The position numbers were made by a program, and so were the translations under genes. Shown here piece by piece: positions 46,001 through 56,034 of a stretch of DNA of 64,000 bases. The notes beneath the pieces were generated by a model that saw only the letters and a program-made list of their open reading frames with translations, made no database searches and was not told the DNA's origin. How positions within the stretch are numbered: position 1 is the stretch's first letter; each line of letters opens with the position of its first letter. The stretch covers positions 121,267,501 to 121,331,500 of the forward strand of contig CM065804.1 in the NCBI GenBank assembly GCA_033398695.1, given 5' to 3'. The DNA is from Orobanche coerulescens. Lineage: Eukaryota; Streptophyta; Magnoliopsida; Lamiales; Orobanchaceae.

Positions 46001-46981
46001 TTTAGCGTGCGCTAACATCTCATGTTTAGCGTGCGTTACATCCTTAGCGTGCGCTACATCCTTAGCGTGCGCTAACTGACTTTGTTAGCGTGAGCTATCG
46101 CAGCCCAGAGGCTACTGCCTTGCTTCGTAAACTAGCTTACGTACGTAATGCCCATGCATTAACGTACGTAAAACATCATATCTAGCGTACGCAAGTCCAT
46201 TACCTTAGCGTGCGCTATCCAAAGTTGACTTACTACAGTATTCACCTACCACTTGTGCCCCCACATGCCGAAAGCATCCGCGATTTCTGGGATTCCTCTG
46301 ACCGATCTGGAATTAGTGTGCGCTAACCATGCGGTTTAGCGTGCGCTAGCCCTACATGACAAACACCCGCTGACCTTATCTGGACACACGTCGCAAGTGG
46401 CCGGGTCCACTCCCCGAAAGCCAAGATTCCCTATCGGACGATCTGATATTAGCGTACGCTAACCATCCTTGGTAGCGTGCACTAAATGCCGATAAACATC
46501 AACCCGGGCCTACCTATCGGCCGCCTTCCGAACCTTCCTAGAATGACATACGTACATTAAGGATCCTCCTTAGCGTACGTAATGCAAAATCTATTAGCGT
46601 ACGCTAACTGCACCACATAGCGTGCGCTACTCATACCTCGTAGCGTGCGCTAAACATGTTTCATAGCGTGCGCTAACATGGCTGTACTTAGCCATTTCCA
46701 ACTCTTCTCGTCCGTCTCGACATACCGGATACGTACACTCATATACTGAATACATATACTCAATCCAATAATATTCTCATATGGTAGACCCGATGTCAAA
46801 ATTAAAATGACCGGATACACGATATCCTCAATTGTAATTGTCTCCCAAATACGTCAGTTGTACCAATACTGACATCTCAGTCCCTTATTTATTTTATCCA
46901 TACTGTACAGATTCCACGCTGTACAATATAACTCGGATAAAATAATCTCAAACAACAGCAGTAGAAATTTCGGATATTACA
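43037..46981 (-). repeat. B 5' LTR
   Basis: 3945 bp, close to the 36748-40690 copy with scattered substitutions. Arrays lie at about 45066-45172 and 45965-46675, and tandem repeats at about 43940-44260. Confidence 0.92.
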
Positions 46982-46986
46982 TCTAG

Positions 46987-47052
46987 TCGGGTGGGTCCCA
47001 TATAAGGGTCCACAACACCGGAATATACCTTGAATATCTCGGGTGTGTTACA
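46987..47052 (+). repeat. A2 5' LTR, last part
   Basis: The final 66 bp, ending CTCGGGTGTGTTACA, match the A1 LTR terminus. They resume A2 after element B. Confidence 0.9.
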
Positions 47053-47057
47053 GAAAA

Positions 47058-47090
47058 TGGTATTAGAGTACTAGGTTTATGGATACCTAG
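47058..47090 (+). promoter_or_regulatory. Primer-binding site and adjacent hairpin, A2
   Basis: TGGTATTAGAGT (47058-47069) matches the initiator-Met site with two changes. CTAGGT (47071-47076), an 8-nt loop and ACCTAG (47085-47090) form a 6-bp stem. Confidence 0.75.
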
Positions 47091-47290
47091 ACTTGTCGGT
47101 TATTTGGGTCTAGTTGTGTTTTGTGTTGCACATTGTCACACCGCTGCCAGCATCTCGGTACTTCCAGTGCTCGCAAGTTTTCCTTACTCGATTCTTTGTT
47201 TTCTCGTAACATAATTTCATTTCCTGAATTGTGGATGTTTTTCCTCTCTTACTTATCATAGACTTGCTTTTGCTACCTCTTAACACCAGT

Positions 47291-47346
47291 ATGGATGCTG
47301 GAAGAGGCCGTGGTCGTGGACGCGGCCGGGGACATGGGGCAGCCGG
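47291..47346 (+). pseudogene. A2 gag, first segment
   Basis: ATG 47291 starts MDAGRGRGRGRGRGHGAA, the RG-rich gag head. It is cut after 56 nt by element C and continues in the correct phase at 55194. Confidence 0.85.
47342..47346. repeat. Imperfect target-site duplication of element C
   Basis: GCCGG at 47342-47346 and CCCGG at 55189-55193 match at four of five bases. One has probably mutated. The phase of gag across the insertion supports these borders. Confidence 0.75.
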
Positions 47347-50060
47347 TGTAATACCCGAGATCCTTGTTCCGGATTCGTTGAGTTTTTGGGGTTTTATCGG
47401 ATTGTTAATGTCCTCATCATTGGAATTTTGTTCCATGTTTATGTGTGCCTTGTTGGAACATGTATTTGGAGGCGTTTCCGATCACTATGCGAGTTTTTGG
47501 GTTTTTGTGGTGTAGCGCACGCTAACGCTTGTGGCGTAGCGCGCGCTACTGCGTTGTGGTTAGCGCACGCTACCGGATGTGTAGCGCACGCTAACTGGCA
47601 GTCCAGAGGCAGTCCAGGAACTACTGGACTGGGACTGGGGCTTTGTTAGCGCACCCTAAGGTCGATAGCTAGCGCACGCTATCGGATGCTTAGCGCACGC
47701 TCTTCCTTCTTGCTAGCGCACGCTGCCTGGTAAGTGCAGTTCTGTCCAGGGGCCAGTGGACTGGTTTCGTGACCCGTTAGCGCGCGCTACGCTTATGGGT
47801 CTAGCGCACTCTAACAATGTTATTCGGTAAATTCTGGGCGTTGACCTCGTTAGCGCGCGCTAATGCTGTCTGGTTAGCGCACGCTAATGACTGTCCAGTA
47901 TAAATACTGGATAGCAGCATCTAATCGTCATTTCTCACCCTTCTTCATCCCTTCCGACGGGAGTGAGCTCCAGAGGCAATTTTCAGCGATCTTCTTCTTC
48001 TAGATTCATCTTCGAGCAGATTTGTAGGTGTGTAACAACATCTAATCGTCTTCTTGGTTCAAATCAAGGTAATCTCTTCTTAGAACCCTAGTTCTCGAAT
48101 TTTGGGGGTTTCTCCTTAGTTCTTCGATTTAATCCGAGGATGATGAATCGATGGTGAAATTCTTGTTGTTTTGGCCATGATCTTCGGATTTTTGAACTCA
48201 TTCATGATTTTATATCACTCGGAACATAGTTCTTGATTTCTTGGAGTCACACTTAGATCCTTGTTGTTTTTAGGATCTATTCGGATTCCATTTAGTGTTA
48301 TTGATTCGTGTTAGTGTTATTTTCGTAGTTCTCGTGGAGTTGTCGAGTTCTTGGTCGGTTTTGGAAGTTCGAGGGCTGCCCAACCTCATCCGTTCGTTGT
48401 CCGATGGTTCGTGGTATCGAGGCCTTGTGATTCGTCATATTTGTTTGCTCGCGGATTCGAGGCAAGTATCTTGCCCATACGTTTCGTGTTTCGTAAGCAC
48501 AATTGTTGATAAATGATTTTATGTGAAATGCGAATGTTTAATGAATGTTAAAAAGGATCGGTATGTTCTCGATAAAGGTTTCCTTCTAAATCTACTTGTG
48601 CATTTGTGAACGAATATGTTGTTTTGAAAATGTTTGTTAGTCTTGTACATGGAAATATCTTCCTTGCGTGTGGTACTGTTGTGCGTGATTGTGTCAAAGT
48701 GGACTTAAGGTTATGTCTTCTTACAAGAAGAATATATGCGTGTGGATGTGCGGGTCTATTGATGAGCATATGTTGTTGTGTAGTATTGGTTGAGAGTATG
48801 TGTCGGATATAGTGGCCATTTCTAACAAGTACCTTGAATTACGTTTGATGTACTTCGGGAGAATGCGGTTTTGATGATTGTGATTTGTGCTATGTGGTTT
48901 TTGAGATTGTGTGAGCCGAGTAAAACCAATGAGGGTCCCCTGGGGTCCGGTAGGCTGCGTTTCCCTACGGATCACTCGGTTGGGCTATACACCAGGGAGG
49001 GCCTGACGAGGTGTCCCTGGGGTGTGTATCTTGCTCGAGAGGTATAGGGCCAGTATAGCTCGGGAGGTTGTTTTGTGCTAATGATTTTGGCACGTTGTTG
49101 TTTCGATAATTATGATATGTCCGGAATATCATAACGCTTCCATTCTCGGTGTGAGTTATGTCGTACGTAAGGTCTTGGTACTTGGCTAGAATGGCATCAA
49201 TACAAGTGTCGTATATGATTTTTTTATTGATTGTGAGGTTTTTGTCATAAGGATGCGGGCACTGGTGATTGTCTCTGTACATTGTGATTTGGTTGTTTAT
49301 CGGGTGTGACCTTTTGGGCTTTCACTCGAGTATGTGATGAGGATGATCGGGTCGTGGACCCCGTGTTTTGTGATTGGATTGATATTTTTGAACTTAAACA
49401 AGTCATTGGCCCGTATCCCTATGTGGCTCTGTTAAGTTGAGGATTCGTATATTCCAAATGTTTTCAAAACTCCCCGAGATCTTTGATATTTTGTAAAATG
49501 CATATCGGATTTATTTCCACATGCCATGATTCGAGCAGCTTTGATTAAATGATTTATCTCGGGGAGTATGTTTTCGATTATCGGGTATTGGAGTATGATA
49601 CGTATAGCTTGTATTCATAATTTTATACTTGCACTAGCAAAACAGTGGAGGTTTGCTAACCCCCGAGTATTTGGGGGGTGGATGTCTGTATTGCGTCCAG
49701 GTACTTGCAGGTTGCTGGGGAGCAGTATCATAGGATCGATACGAAGGATGATGGAAGACGACGGTACGAATCACATGAAGACCAGTTGTTGAGTATTTCG
49801 TTAGAATCTCAGTGTTTGGCTCTCCATTGTGTAATTTTCCCATTTTATGGGAACGTTGATCTAATTCAACCCCTGTATGGGTATGAGTTTTGTATGTTTA
49901 ATGTGTTGTTAGTGGTAAAGACCAAATTGGTCTAATGTTTCATTATCTAGCCTCGTCGGCTTGTGATATAATGTACTATATTTTGTGTTTTAGCCTGGTG
50001 GATCCTCATGGAGAGTGTCTACGGCACTGTAATATTCCCAAGTGGTTTGGGGGTGTTACA
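47347..50060 (+). repeat. C 5' LTR
   Basis: 2714 bp, from TGTAATACCCGAG to GGGGGTGTTACA. It includes the array, a TATA box in an inverted repeat, donor-like AAG/GTAATC (48069), GAG/GCAAGTAT (48462), the CTAACCCCC hairpin (49657-49680) and acceptor-like CAG/GT sites (49700, 49710). Confidence 0.93.
47513..47910 (+). promoter_or_regulatory. TAGCGCACGCTA array and TATA inverted repeat, C 5' LTR
   Basis: Twelve full or one-off copies lie between 47513 and 47886, four of them TAGCGCGCGCTA or close to it. CCAGTATAAATACTGG at 47895-47910 is an inverted repeat whose centre is the TATA box. The 3' LTR has the array at about 52965-53337. Confidence 0.78.
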
Positions 50061-50065
50061 GAATA

Positions 50066-50098
50066 TGGTATCAGAGCTTAGGTTTGCAGAAACCTAGG
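50066..50098 (+). promoter_or_regulatory. Primer-binding site and adjacent hairpin, C
   Basis: TGGTATCAGAGC (50066-50077) is followed by CTTAGGTTT (50077-50085), loop GCAG and AAACCTAGG (50090-50098). The stem is 9 bp, the strongest of the set, with the same 22-nt total length as in E and D. Confidence 0.87.
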
Positions 50099-51192
50099 CT
50101 GTCGGGTCGAGTTGTGAGTTGACGGGTCCTGTCTTGTCTTGTTTTGTCAGATTTTGTCTGACTAAGTCGTGTCGTGACGCGTCGTCTGGAGGTCGGTCGT
50201 GATTAGTATCAAGGTGCAACCATCATCTTCATGCGATCTGTGGATGTAAGTCTCCCCACTATAATTTTGTGTCTCGTATTACACGAGCTTGTGTGATATT
50301 TGTGTTATGTTGAGGAGTTAAATGTTAATCATGAATATGTCCTCCATGTTTGTTTGATTTTTGTAATGTGTCGGTGTATGTGTATATATATATATATATA
50401 TCTTTGTATAAATTATTTTACAAGAAGTAATGTTTTGGTGTGGTTACACTAGGTAAGTTCATCAATGTGAAATTTTAAATGTTCTAAATGTTCTTGTGGA
50501 GTCACGTAAAATTTATTTTAAAACATCCTTTAAGAAAGGAAAAGCTTGATTTTCGTGTTATGACCTCGAGGCCAAACATTTTGAGAATTCAAACTACTTA
50601 TATTTTATTCCCATTGTTATATTGCAAGTTTTAAAAAATTTAATTTTAAAATCATTTGAGGTCTACCAAAAACTTACTTGAAACGTGACTCTCGCTTTTA
50701 AACTTTTTGGTTCCATGTATTTCGTTAAAAAGGTACGTGATAAAGATGTTGTTGTTATTCAGTTGTAATGCTCCGAGTTCTGATTAAAGTGGTGGTGTGA
50801 ATGCTGAGTCTTTCGGTATGCACTCATCGAGATAGTTCTCTTGACCGAGATGTGAAGACTCGGTTTGGCACGTTGTTTAACTTCTGACGGTTAATTGTGT
50901 GATGTTATGATTATGTGAACCGTTGGCATTTGGATTTGTACGATGTTGTTTGTTTGTAACCTCCGATCTAGCACTGTTGGTAGGTGAGTATGGTTGTGTT
51001 GCCAAACTTGCACAGTCGGCACACACCATATTTTGTTGTGGAACGTGCTTTCTGACTGGACAAAAGTTTTAGACTGTATTTTGCCGTTACGTCTAACCTT
51101 TACAGTCGATCACCTGTGAGTGGTTTCCATGTGTTCATTAATATTGTTGTGTGATTATGTAACTTTCGTTGCGTTAAATTTGCTTGATTACT
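50099..51192 (+). other. C leader, non-coding
   Basis: About 1.1 kb between the PBS hairpin and gag. It contains a TA microsatellite at about 50382-50402. I see no gene. Confidence 0.7.
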
Positions 51193-51948
51193 ATGCCGAG
51201 GGGCAGAGACCTTGGTCGCAACCGTGGTACGGATGACCACGGGGATCAGGCGCGGGATCGAGAGAATATTGTTAGGAATGATATTGGTATGGATGTTGCT
51301 ACAGTATTGCAACAAGTAGCAGCACAGATGACTCAGTTGACCAAGGCGATTCAACGCAACTCTGATGCGATTCAGAAGGTCGGGACAAATCTATGGCTCC
51401 GAGAGGTAATTTGTATGAATCCCCCTCGATTCGCTGGTGCGGCAGATGCACCGGGCTGGGATGGTTGGCTTCTTCAGTTGCAGAAGATATTCGAGGCCAT
51501 TGATTGTCCTGAAGATCGGAAGGTCCCTATTGCTCAGTACCTTCTTAGCGATGATGTTGTTCATTGGTGGGAAGCCGTTAAACCTCGGGATCATGTCGTC
51601 ATGTGGGCGGAGTTCCGAGAACTTCTGGAAGCTGGGTTTTATCTGGATACGAGTGGGAAGCAGAGGAAGTTGGACGATATTGTGGTTAGTACTGGAGTTG
51701 GTGTTTCTGGATTGCAACGTAGTAGTCTTTCCGCTGTGAAGCTCCATCGCTCGATGCTTGGGACTGAGAGTTCCAAATCGTCGGTATTGCCTCCTGGTAA
51801 GGCCAAGAGGTGTTTCAACTGCAATGTGTCAGGGCATGTTCGTGCACACTGTCCATCTCCTCCAGTGACGTATTATAAGTACGGACTCGTGGGACACCGG
51901 GTTCAGTTCTGCGAGTTAGTCACCGAGTCTTCCGAGGCCCGAACTTGA
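51193..51948 (+). CDS. C gag-like protein, shortened, open
   Basis: ATG 51193 begins MPRGRDLGRNRG, giving 251 codons with no stop. Residues about 35-140 are a retrotransposon gag domain (QQVAAQMTQL, then PPRFAGAADAPGWDGW, KVPIAQYLL, WWEAVKPRDH, FRELLEAGFY). Compared with E, roughly 90 residues after that point are missing, so the second half of the capsid domain is absent. A zinc knuckle CFNCNVSGHVRAHC is intact; the second reads YYKYGLVGHRVQFC, with the first two Cys replaced. It could package element RNA in particles made with a full-length partner gag. No pol follows. Confidence 0.8.
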   Translation: MPRGRDLGRNRGTDDHGDQARDRENIVRNDIGMDVATVLQQVAAQMTQLTKAIQRNSDAIQKVGTNLWLREVICMNPPRFAGAADAPGWDGWLLQLQKIFEAIDCPEDRKVPIAQYLLSDDVVHWWEAVKPRDHVVMWAEFRELLEAGFYLDTSGKQRKLDDIVVSTGVGVSGLQRSSLSAVKLHRSMLGTESSKSSVLPPGKAKRCFNCNVSGHVRAHCPSPPVTYYKYGLVGHRVQFCELVTESSEART

Positions 51949-52760
51949 GCACTGATATCAGGGATGACTCTGAGGAGTCCCTGAGAGCGTATTCTACCAG
52001 TTGTATGTTGTGTTATCTCCTTGCCTCGTTGTTTTGAATTTCGGGGATAGACTTCTTTTATTAGATGTGGATCGGATTTTTGAACTTTTGTGTTTTCAAC
52101 TCTATCGACTCATTTGTGTTCGTTGATATTTTCTAAACTTTCCCTATCCTTTGTTTTGTTGATCGAGCGGGTTATGGTAATTTTTTCGAAATAATCCGCT
52201 TGTCGTTGCGACTTTTTGTTCGATTACGATTCTATCCCTTTAGATTTTATATGGATGCATATCTTGTCGCTTTACCCTATCACCTATTGTCTCGAGCCGA
52301 GGTGTGAACTTCGGAGTTGTTATTTGATTCTTGTTGGTTGTCGTGATTCGAACTTGACTGCTCGACTGTTATTCTCTCGATCGTTGTGGTTCGATCATTT
52401 GCTGTCTGATTTTGTTACTTCCGTATCGCGATTTTTGAGCATTCAGACCACGTCGTATTTTCCTTCACTTCGGGAAATTAGCTTCATTGTTGATCTTCCG
52501 ACCCTCGAATGGTGGAAATTTTGTATTTGTGCAGCATTGAGCTCGAGTCTTGATTGTTATACTGTTCAGGCTGGCCAACCATATTGATCTTGTTCGTTGG
52601 GTTTCGTTATCATTCTGGCATAATGATATGGATGTTATCAGCCACGTGCTGCATGTGATTCGTTGCAGGTCATCAGCAATAGTTAGCATGTGTTTTGCGT
52701 TTTGTTATCATTCTGATTTTTATTGTCGGAGATTGTTTTGCGCCGATCGTTTTGTGTTTT
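51949..52760 (+). other. C region after gag, no pol
   Basis: About 810 bp with no protease, RT or integrase motif in any frame. A 123-codon frame at 52216-52587 has no recognisable domain and I do not call it. Confidence 0.7.
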
Positions 52761-52798
52761 AAGTTTTGGGGACGAAACTTCTTTTAAGGGGGATAGAA
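52761..52798 (+). promoter_or_regulatory. Pre-PPT hairpin and polypurine tract, C
   Basis: AAGTTTTG GGGA CGAAACTT (52761-52780) keeps the stem with one U-G pair. AAGGGGGATAGAA leads to the LTR at 52799. Confidence 0.82.
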
Positions 52799-55188
52799 TG
52801 TAATACCCGAGATCCTTGTTCCGGATTCGTTGAGTTTTTGGGGTTTTATTGGATTGTTATTGTCCTCATCGTTGGAATTTTGTGCCATGTTTATGTGTGC
52901 CTTGTTGGGACATATATTTGGAGGCGTTTCGGTTCACTACGCGAGTTTTTGGGTTTTTGTGGTGTAGCGCACGCTAACGCTTGTGGCATAGCGCGCGCTA
53001 CTGCGTTGTGGTTAGCGCACGCTATCGGATGTGTAGCGCACGCTAACTGGCAGTCCAGAGGCAGTCTAGGAGCTACTGGACTGGGACTGGAGCTTTGTTA
53101 GCGCACGCTAAGGTCGGTAGCTAGCGCACGCTATCGACTGCTTAGCGCACGCTCTTCCTTCTTGCTAGCGCACGCTGCCCGGTAAGTGCAGTTCTGTCCA
53201 GGGGCCACTGGACTGGTTTCGTGACCCGTTAGCGCGCGCTACGCTTATGGGTCTAGCGCACGCTAACAGTGTTATTCGGTAAATTCTGGGCGTTGACCTC
53301 GTTAGCGCGCGCTAATGCTGTCTGGTTAGCGCATGTTAATGACTGTACAGTATAAATACTGGACAACAGCATCTAATTGTCATTTGTCATCCTTCTTCAT
53401 CCATTCCGACGGGAGTGAGCTCCAGAGGCAATTTTGAGCGATCTTCTTCTTATAGCTTCATCTTCGAGTGGATTTGTAGGTGTCTAACAACATCTAATCA
53501 TCTTCTTGGTCCAAATCAAGGTAATCTCTTCTTAGAACCCTAGTTCTCGAATTTTGGGGGTTTCTCCTTAGTTCTTCGATTTAATCCGATGATGATGAAT
53601 CGATGGTGAAATTCTTGTTGTCTTGGCCATGATCTTCGGATTTTTGAACTCATTCATGATTTTATATCACTCGGAACATAGTTCTTGATTTCTTGGAGTC
53701 ACACTTAGATCCTTGTTGTTTTTAGGATCGATTCGGATTCCGTTTAGTGTTATTGATTCATATTAGTGTTATTTTCGTATTTCTCATGGAGTTGTCGAGT
53801 TCTTGGTCGGTTTTGGAAGTTCGAGGGCTGCCCAACCTCATCCGTTTGTTGTCCAGTGGTTCGTGGTATCGAGGCCTTGTGATTAGTCGTATTTGTTCGC
53901 TCGCGGATTCTAGGCAAGTATCTTGCCCACGCGTTTCGTGTTTCGTAAGCACAATTGTTGATAAATGATTTTATGTGAAATGCGAATGTTTAATGAATGT
54001 TAAAAAGGATCGGTATGTTCTCGATAAAGGTTTCCTTCTAAATCTACTTGTGTATTTGTGAACGAATGTGTTGTTTTGAAAATGTGCGTTTCCCTACGGA
54101 TCACTCGGTTGGGCTATACACCAGGGAGGGCCTGACGAGGTGTCCCTGGGGTGTGTATCTTGCTCGAGAGGTACAGGGCCAGTATAGCTCGGGAGGTTGT
54201 TTTGTGCTAATGATTTTGGCACGTTGTTGTTTCGATAATTATGATATGTCTGGAATATCATAACGCTTCCATTCTCGGTGTGAGTTATGTCGTACGTAAG
54301 GTCTTGGTACTTGGCTAGAATGGCATCAATACAAGTGTCGTATATGATTCGTTTCTTGATTGTGAGGTTTTTGGCATAAGGATGCAGGCCCTGGTGATTG
54401 TCTCTGTACATTGTGATTTGGTTGTTTATCAGGTGTGACCTTTTGGGCTTTCACTCGAGTATGTGATGAGGATGATCGGGTCGTGGACCCCGTGTTTTGT
54501 GATCGGATTGATATTTTTGAACTTAAACAAGTCCTTGGCCCGTATCCCTATGTGGTTCTGTTAAGTTGAGGATTCGTATATTCCAAATGTTTTCAAAACT
54601 CCCGAGATCTTTGATATTTTGTAAAATGCATATCGGATTTATTTCCACATGTCATGATTCGAGCAGTTTTGATTAAATGATTTATCTCGGGGAGTATGTT
54701 TTCGATTATCGGGTATTGGAGTATGATACGTATGGCTTGTATTCATAATTTTATACTTGCACTAGCGAAATAGTGGAGTTTTGCTAACCCTCGAGTATTC
54801 GGGGGGTGGATGTCTGTATTGCGTCTAGGTACTTGCAGGTTGCTGGGGAGCAGTATCATAGGGTCGATACGAAGGATGATGGAAGACGACGGTACTAATC
54901 ACATGAAGACCAGTTGTTGAGTATTTCGTTAGAGTCTCAGTGTTTGGCTCTCCATTGTCTAATTTTCCCATTTTATGGGAACGTTGATGTAATTCAACCC
55001 CTGTATGGGTATGAGTTTTGTATGTTTAATGTGTTGTTGGTGGTAAAGACAAAATTGGTCTAATGTTTCATTATGTAGCCTGGTCGGCTTGTGATATAAT
55101 GTACTATATTTTGTGTTTTAGCCTGGTGGATCCTCATGGAGAGGGTCTACGGCACTGTAATATTCCCGAGTGGTTTGGGGGTGTTACA
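52799..55188 (+). repeat. C 3' LTR
   Basis: 2390 bp. It lacks about 323 bp relative to the 5' LTR (equivalent of 48634-48956), lost at about 54086 between short TG repeats. Otherwise it is close to the 5' copy. Confidence 0.93.
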
Positions 55189-55193
55189 CCCGG

Positions 55194-56034
55194 TGGGGCG
55201 GCCACATCGCATTCTTCGGGAGCCGGCAGCACCGGTGACCGGCATAGCCATGCTTCTTCTCAAGATGGCGCTGACCTTGGTGTTGCGGCTATCATGCAAC
55301 TAATGGTGAACCAAATGGCGGCGATAGCCCAGGCGGTTCAGAATCCGACCCATGCTTCCCGGGACGGAGCTGATCGTTGGCTCGAGGATGTCATCAATAT
55401 GCATCGTCCTCCTCAGTTCACGGGAGCCTCAGACCCGATTGGCTGGGAAGGGTGGATCAAGGAGATATCCAAAGTCTTCGTTGCCACCAACTGTCCCAAG
55501 GACCGCAAGGTCCCTATTGCCCAGTATTTTCTCACTGGGGATGCTACTGATTCGTGAGAGGCCGTTGGGCCTAAGGATCACGTTGCTTCGTGAGCAGAAT
55601 TTAAGGACCTGATGGAGACTGAGTATTGCCCGTGTCCGGTTAGACAGGCTCGAGTCCATGCCTTATATCATGCTCAACCGCAGGATATTCCTATCTCCCA
55701 AGCTATTTCCGATTTCAACAAGGAGTTGGGCTATGTGAAGACCCAAGTTGTCGAGGAGAGCGACAAAATTTTTCACTTTTCCAGATGGATGAAACTATCA
55801 ATTCAGGACTATATGTCCGGGCTCGTGTGTACTACTTTGAAGGATTATCAGAGTCGAGCTCTTGCCTATGATATGTCTGTGATGGCCAGTGCGGCGGTTC
55901 GGGAGAGTAAGAAACAGAAATCCTCTGGAAATTTCTCAGGTCACAACGGTGGAGGCCAGCAGAAATCTCAATCTGCAAATATTCTTGGGGGTCGTTTGGT
56001 CATTTCTCTGTAGGCTATCGAGGTACTGCCAGTG
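55194..56034 (+). pseudogene. A2 gag, second segment
   Basis: This continues the frame cut at 47346. It reads a gag domain (MHRPPQFTGASDPIGWEGW, KVPIAQYFL, then TEYCPCPVRQARV, YMSGLVCTTLKDYQSRALAY) up to a basic segment before the zinc knuckles. Stops occur at 55555, 55591 and 56011; the first two sit where related gags have Trp or its neighbour, consistent with TGG to TGA. It is cut by B2 at 56035, so knuckles and pol lie beyond the window. Confidence 0.88.

Larger units (their letters stand above)
36748..46981 (-). mobile_element. Element B: non-coding large LTR element (LARD-like)
   Basis: A 10,234-bp minus-strand element. Its LTRs, at 36748-40690 and 43037-46981, are about 3.94 kb each and flank only 2346 bp of interior. 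PBS, post-PBS hairpin, pre-PPT hairpin and TSD are intact, so it was mobilised properly, yet no gag or pol domain is recognisable. It must rely on proteins from another element. Shared LTR repeats and PBS variant point to a D-like partner. Confidence 0.9.
47347..55188 (+). mobile_element. Element C: gag-only LTR retrotransposon (TR-GAG type)
   Basis: 7842 bp: 5' LTR (47347-50060), PBS, long leader, an open gag-like frame (51193-51948), about 850 bp without coding signal, hairpin and purine tract, and 3' LTR (52799-55188). There is no protease, RT, RNase H or integrase. It fits the non-autonomous class described in plants as terminal-repeat retrotransposons with a GAG domain. Pol must be supplied by another chromovirus. 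Confidence 0.88.

Noticed and set aside
52216..52587. 123-codon frame after the C gag
   Set aside because: No retrotransposon motif is recognisable, and the frame lies in the stretch where pol is absent. It is probably chance.
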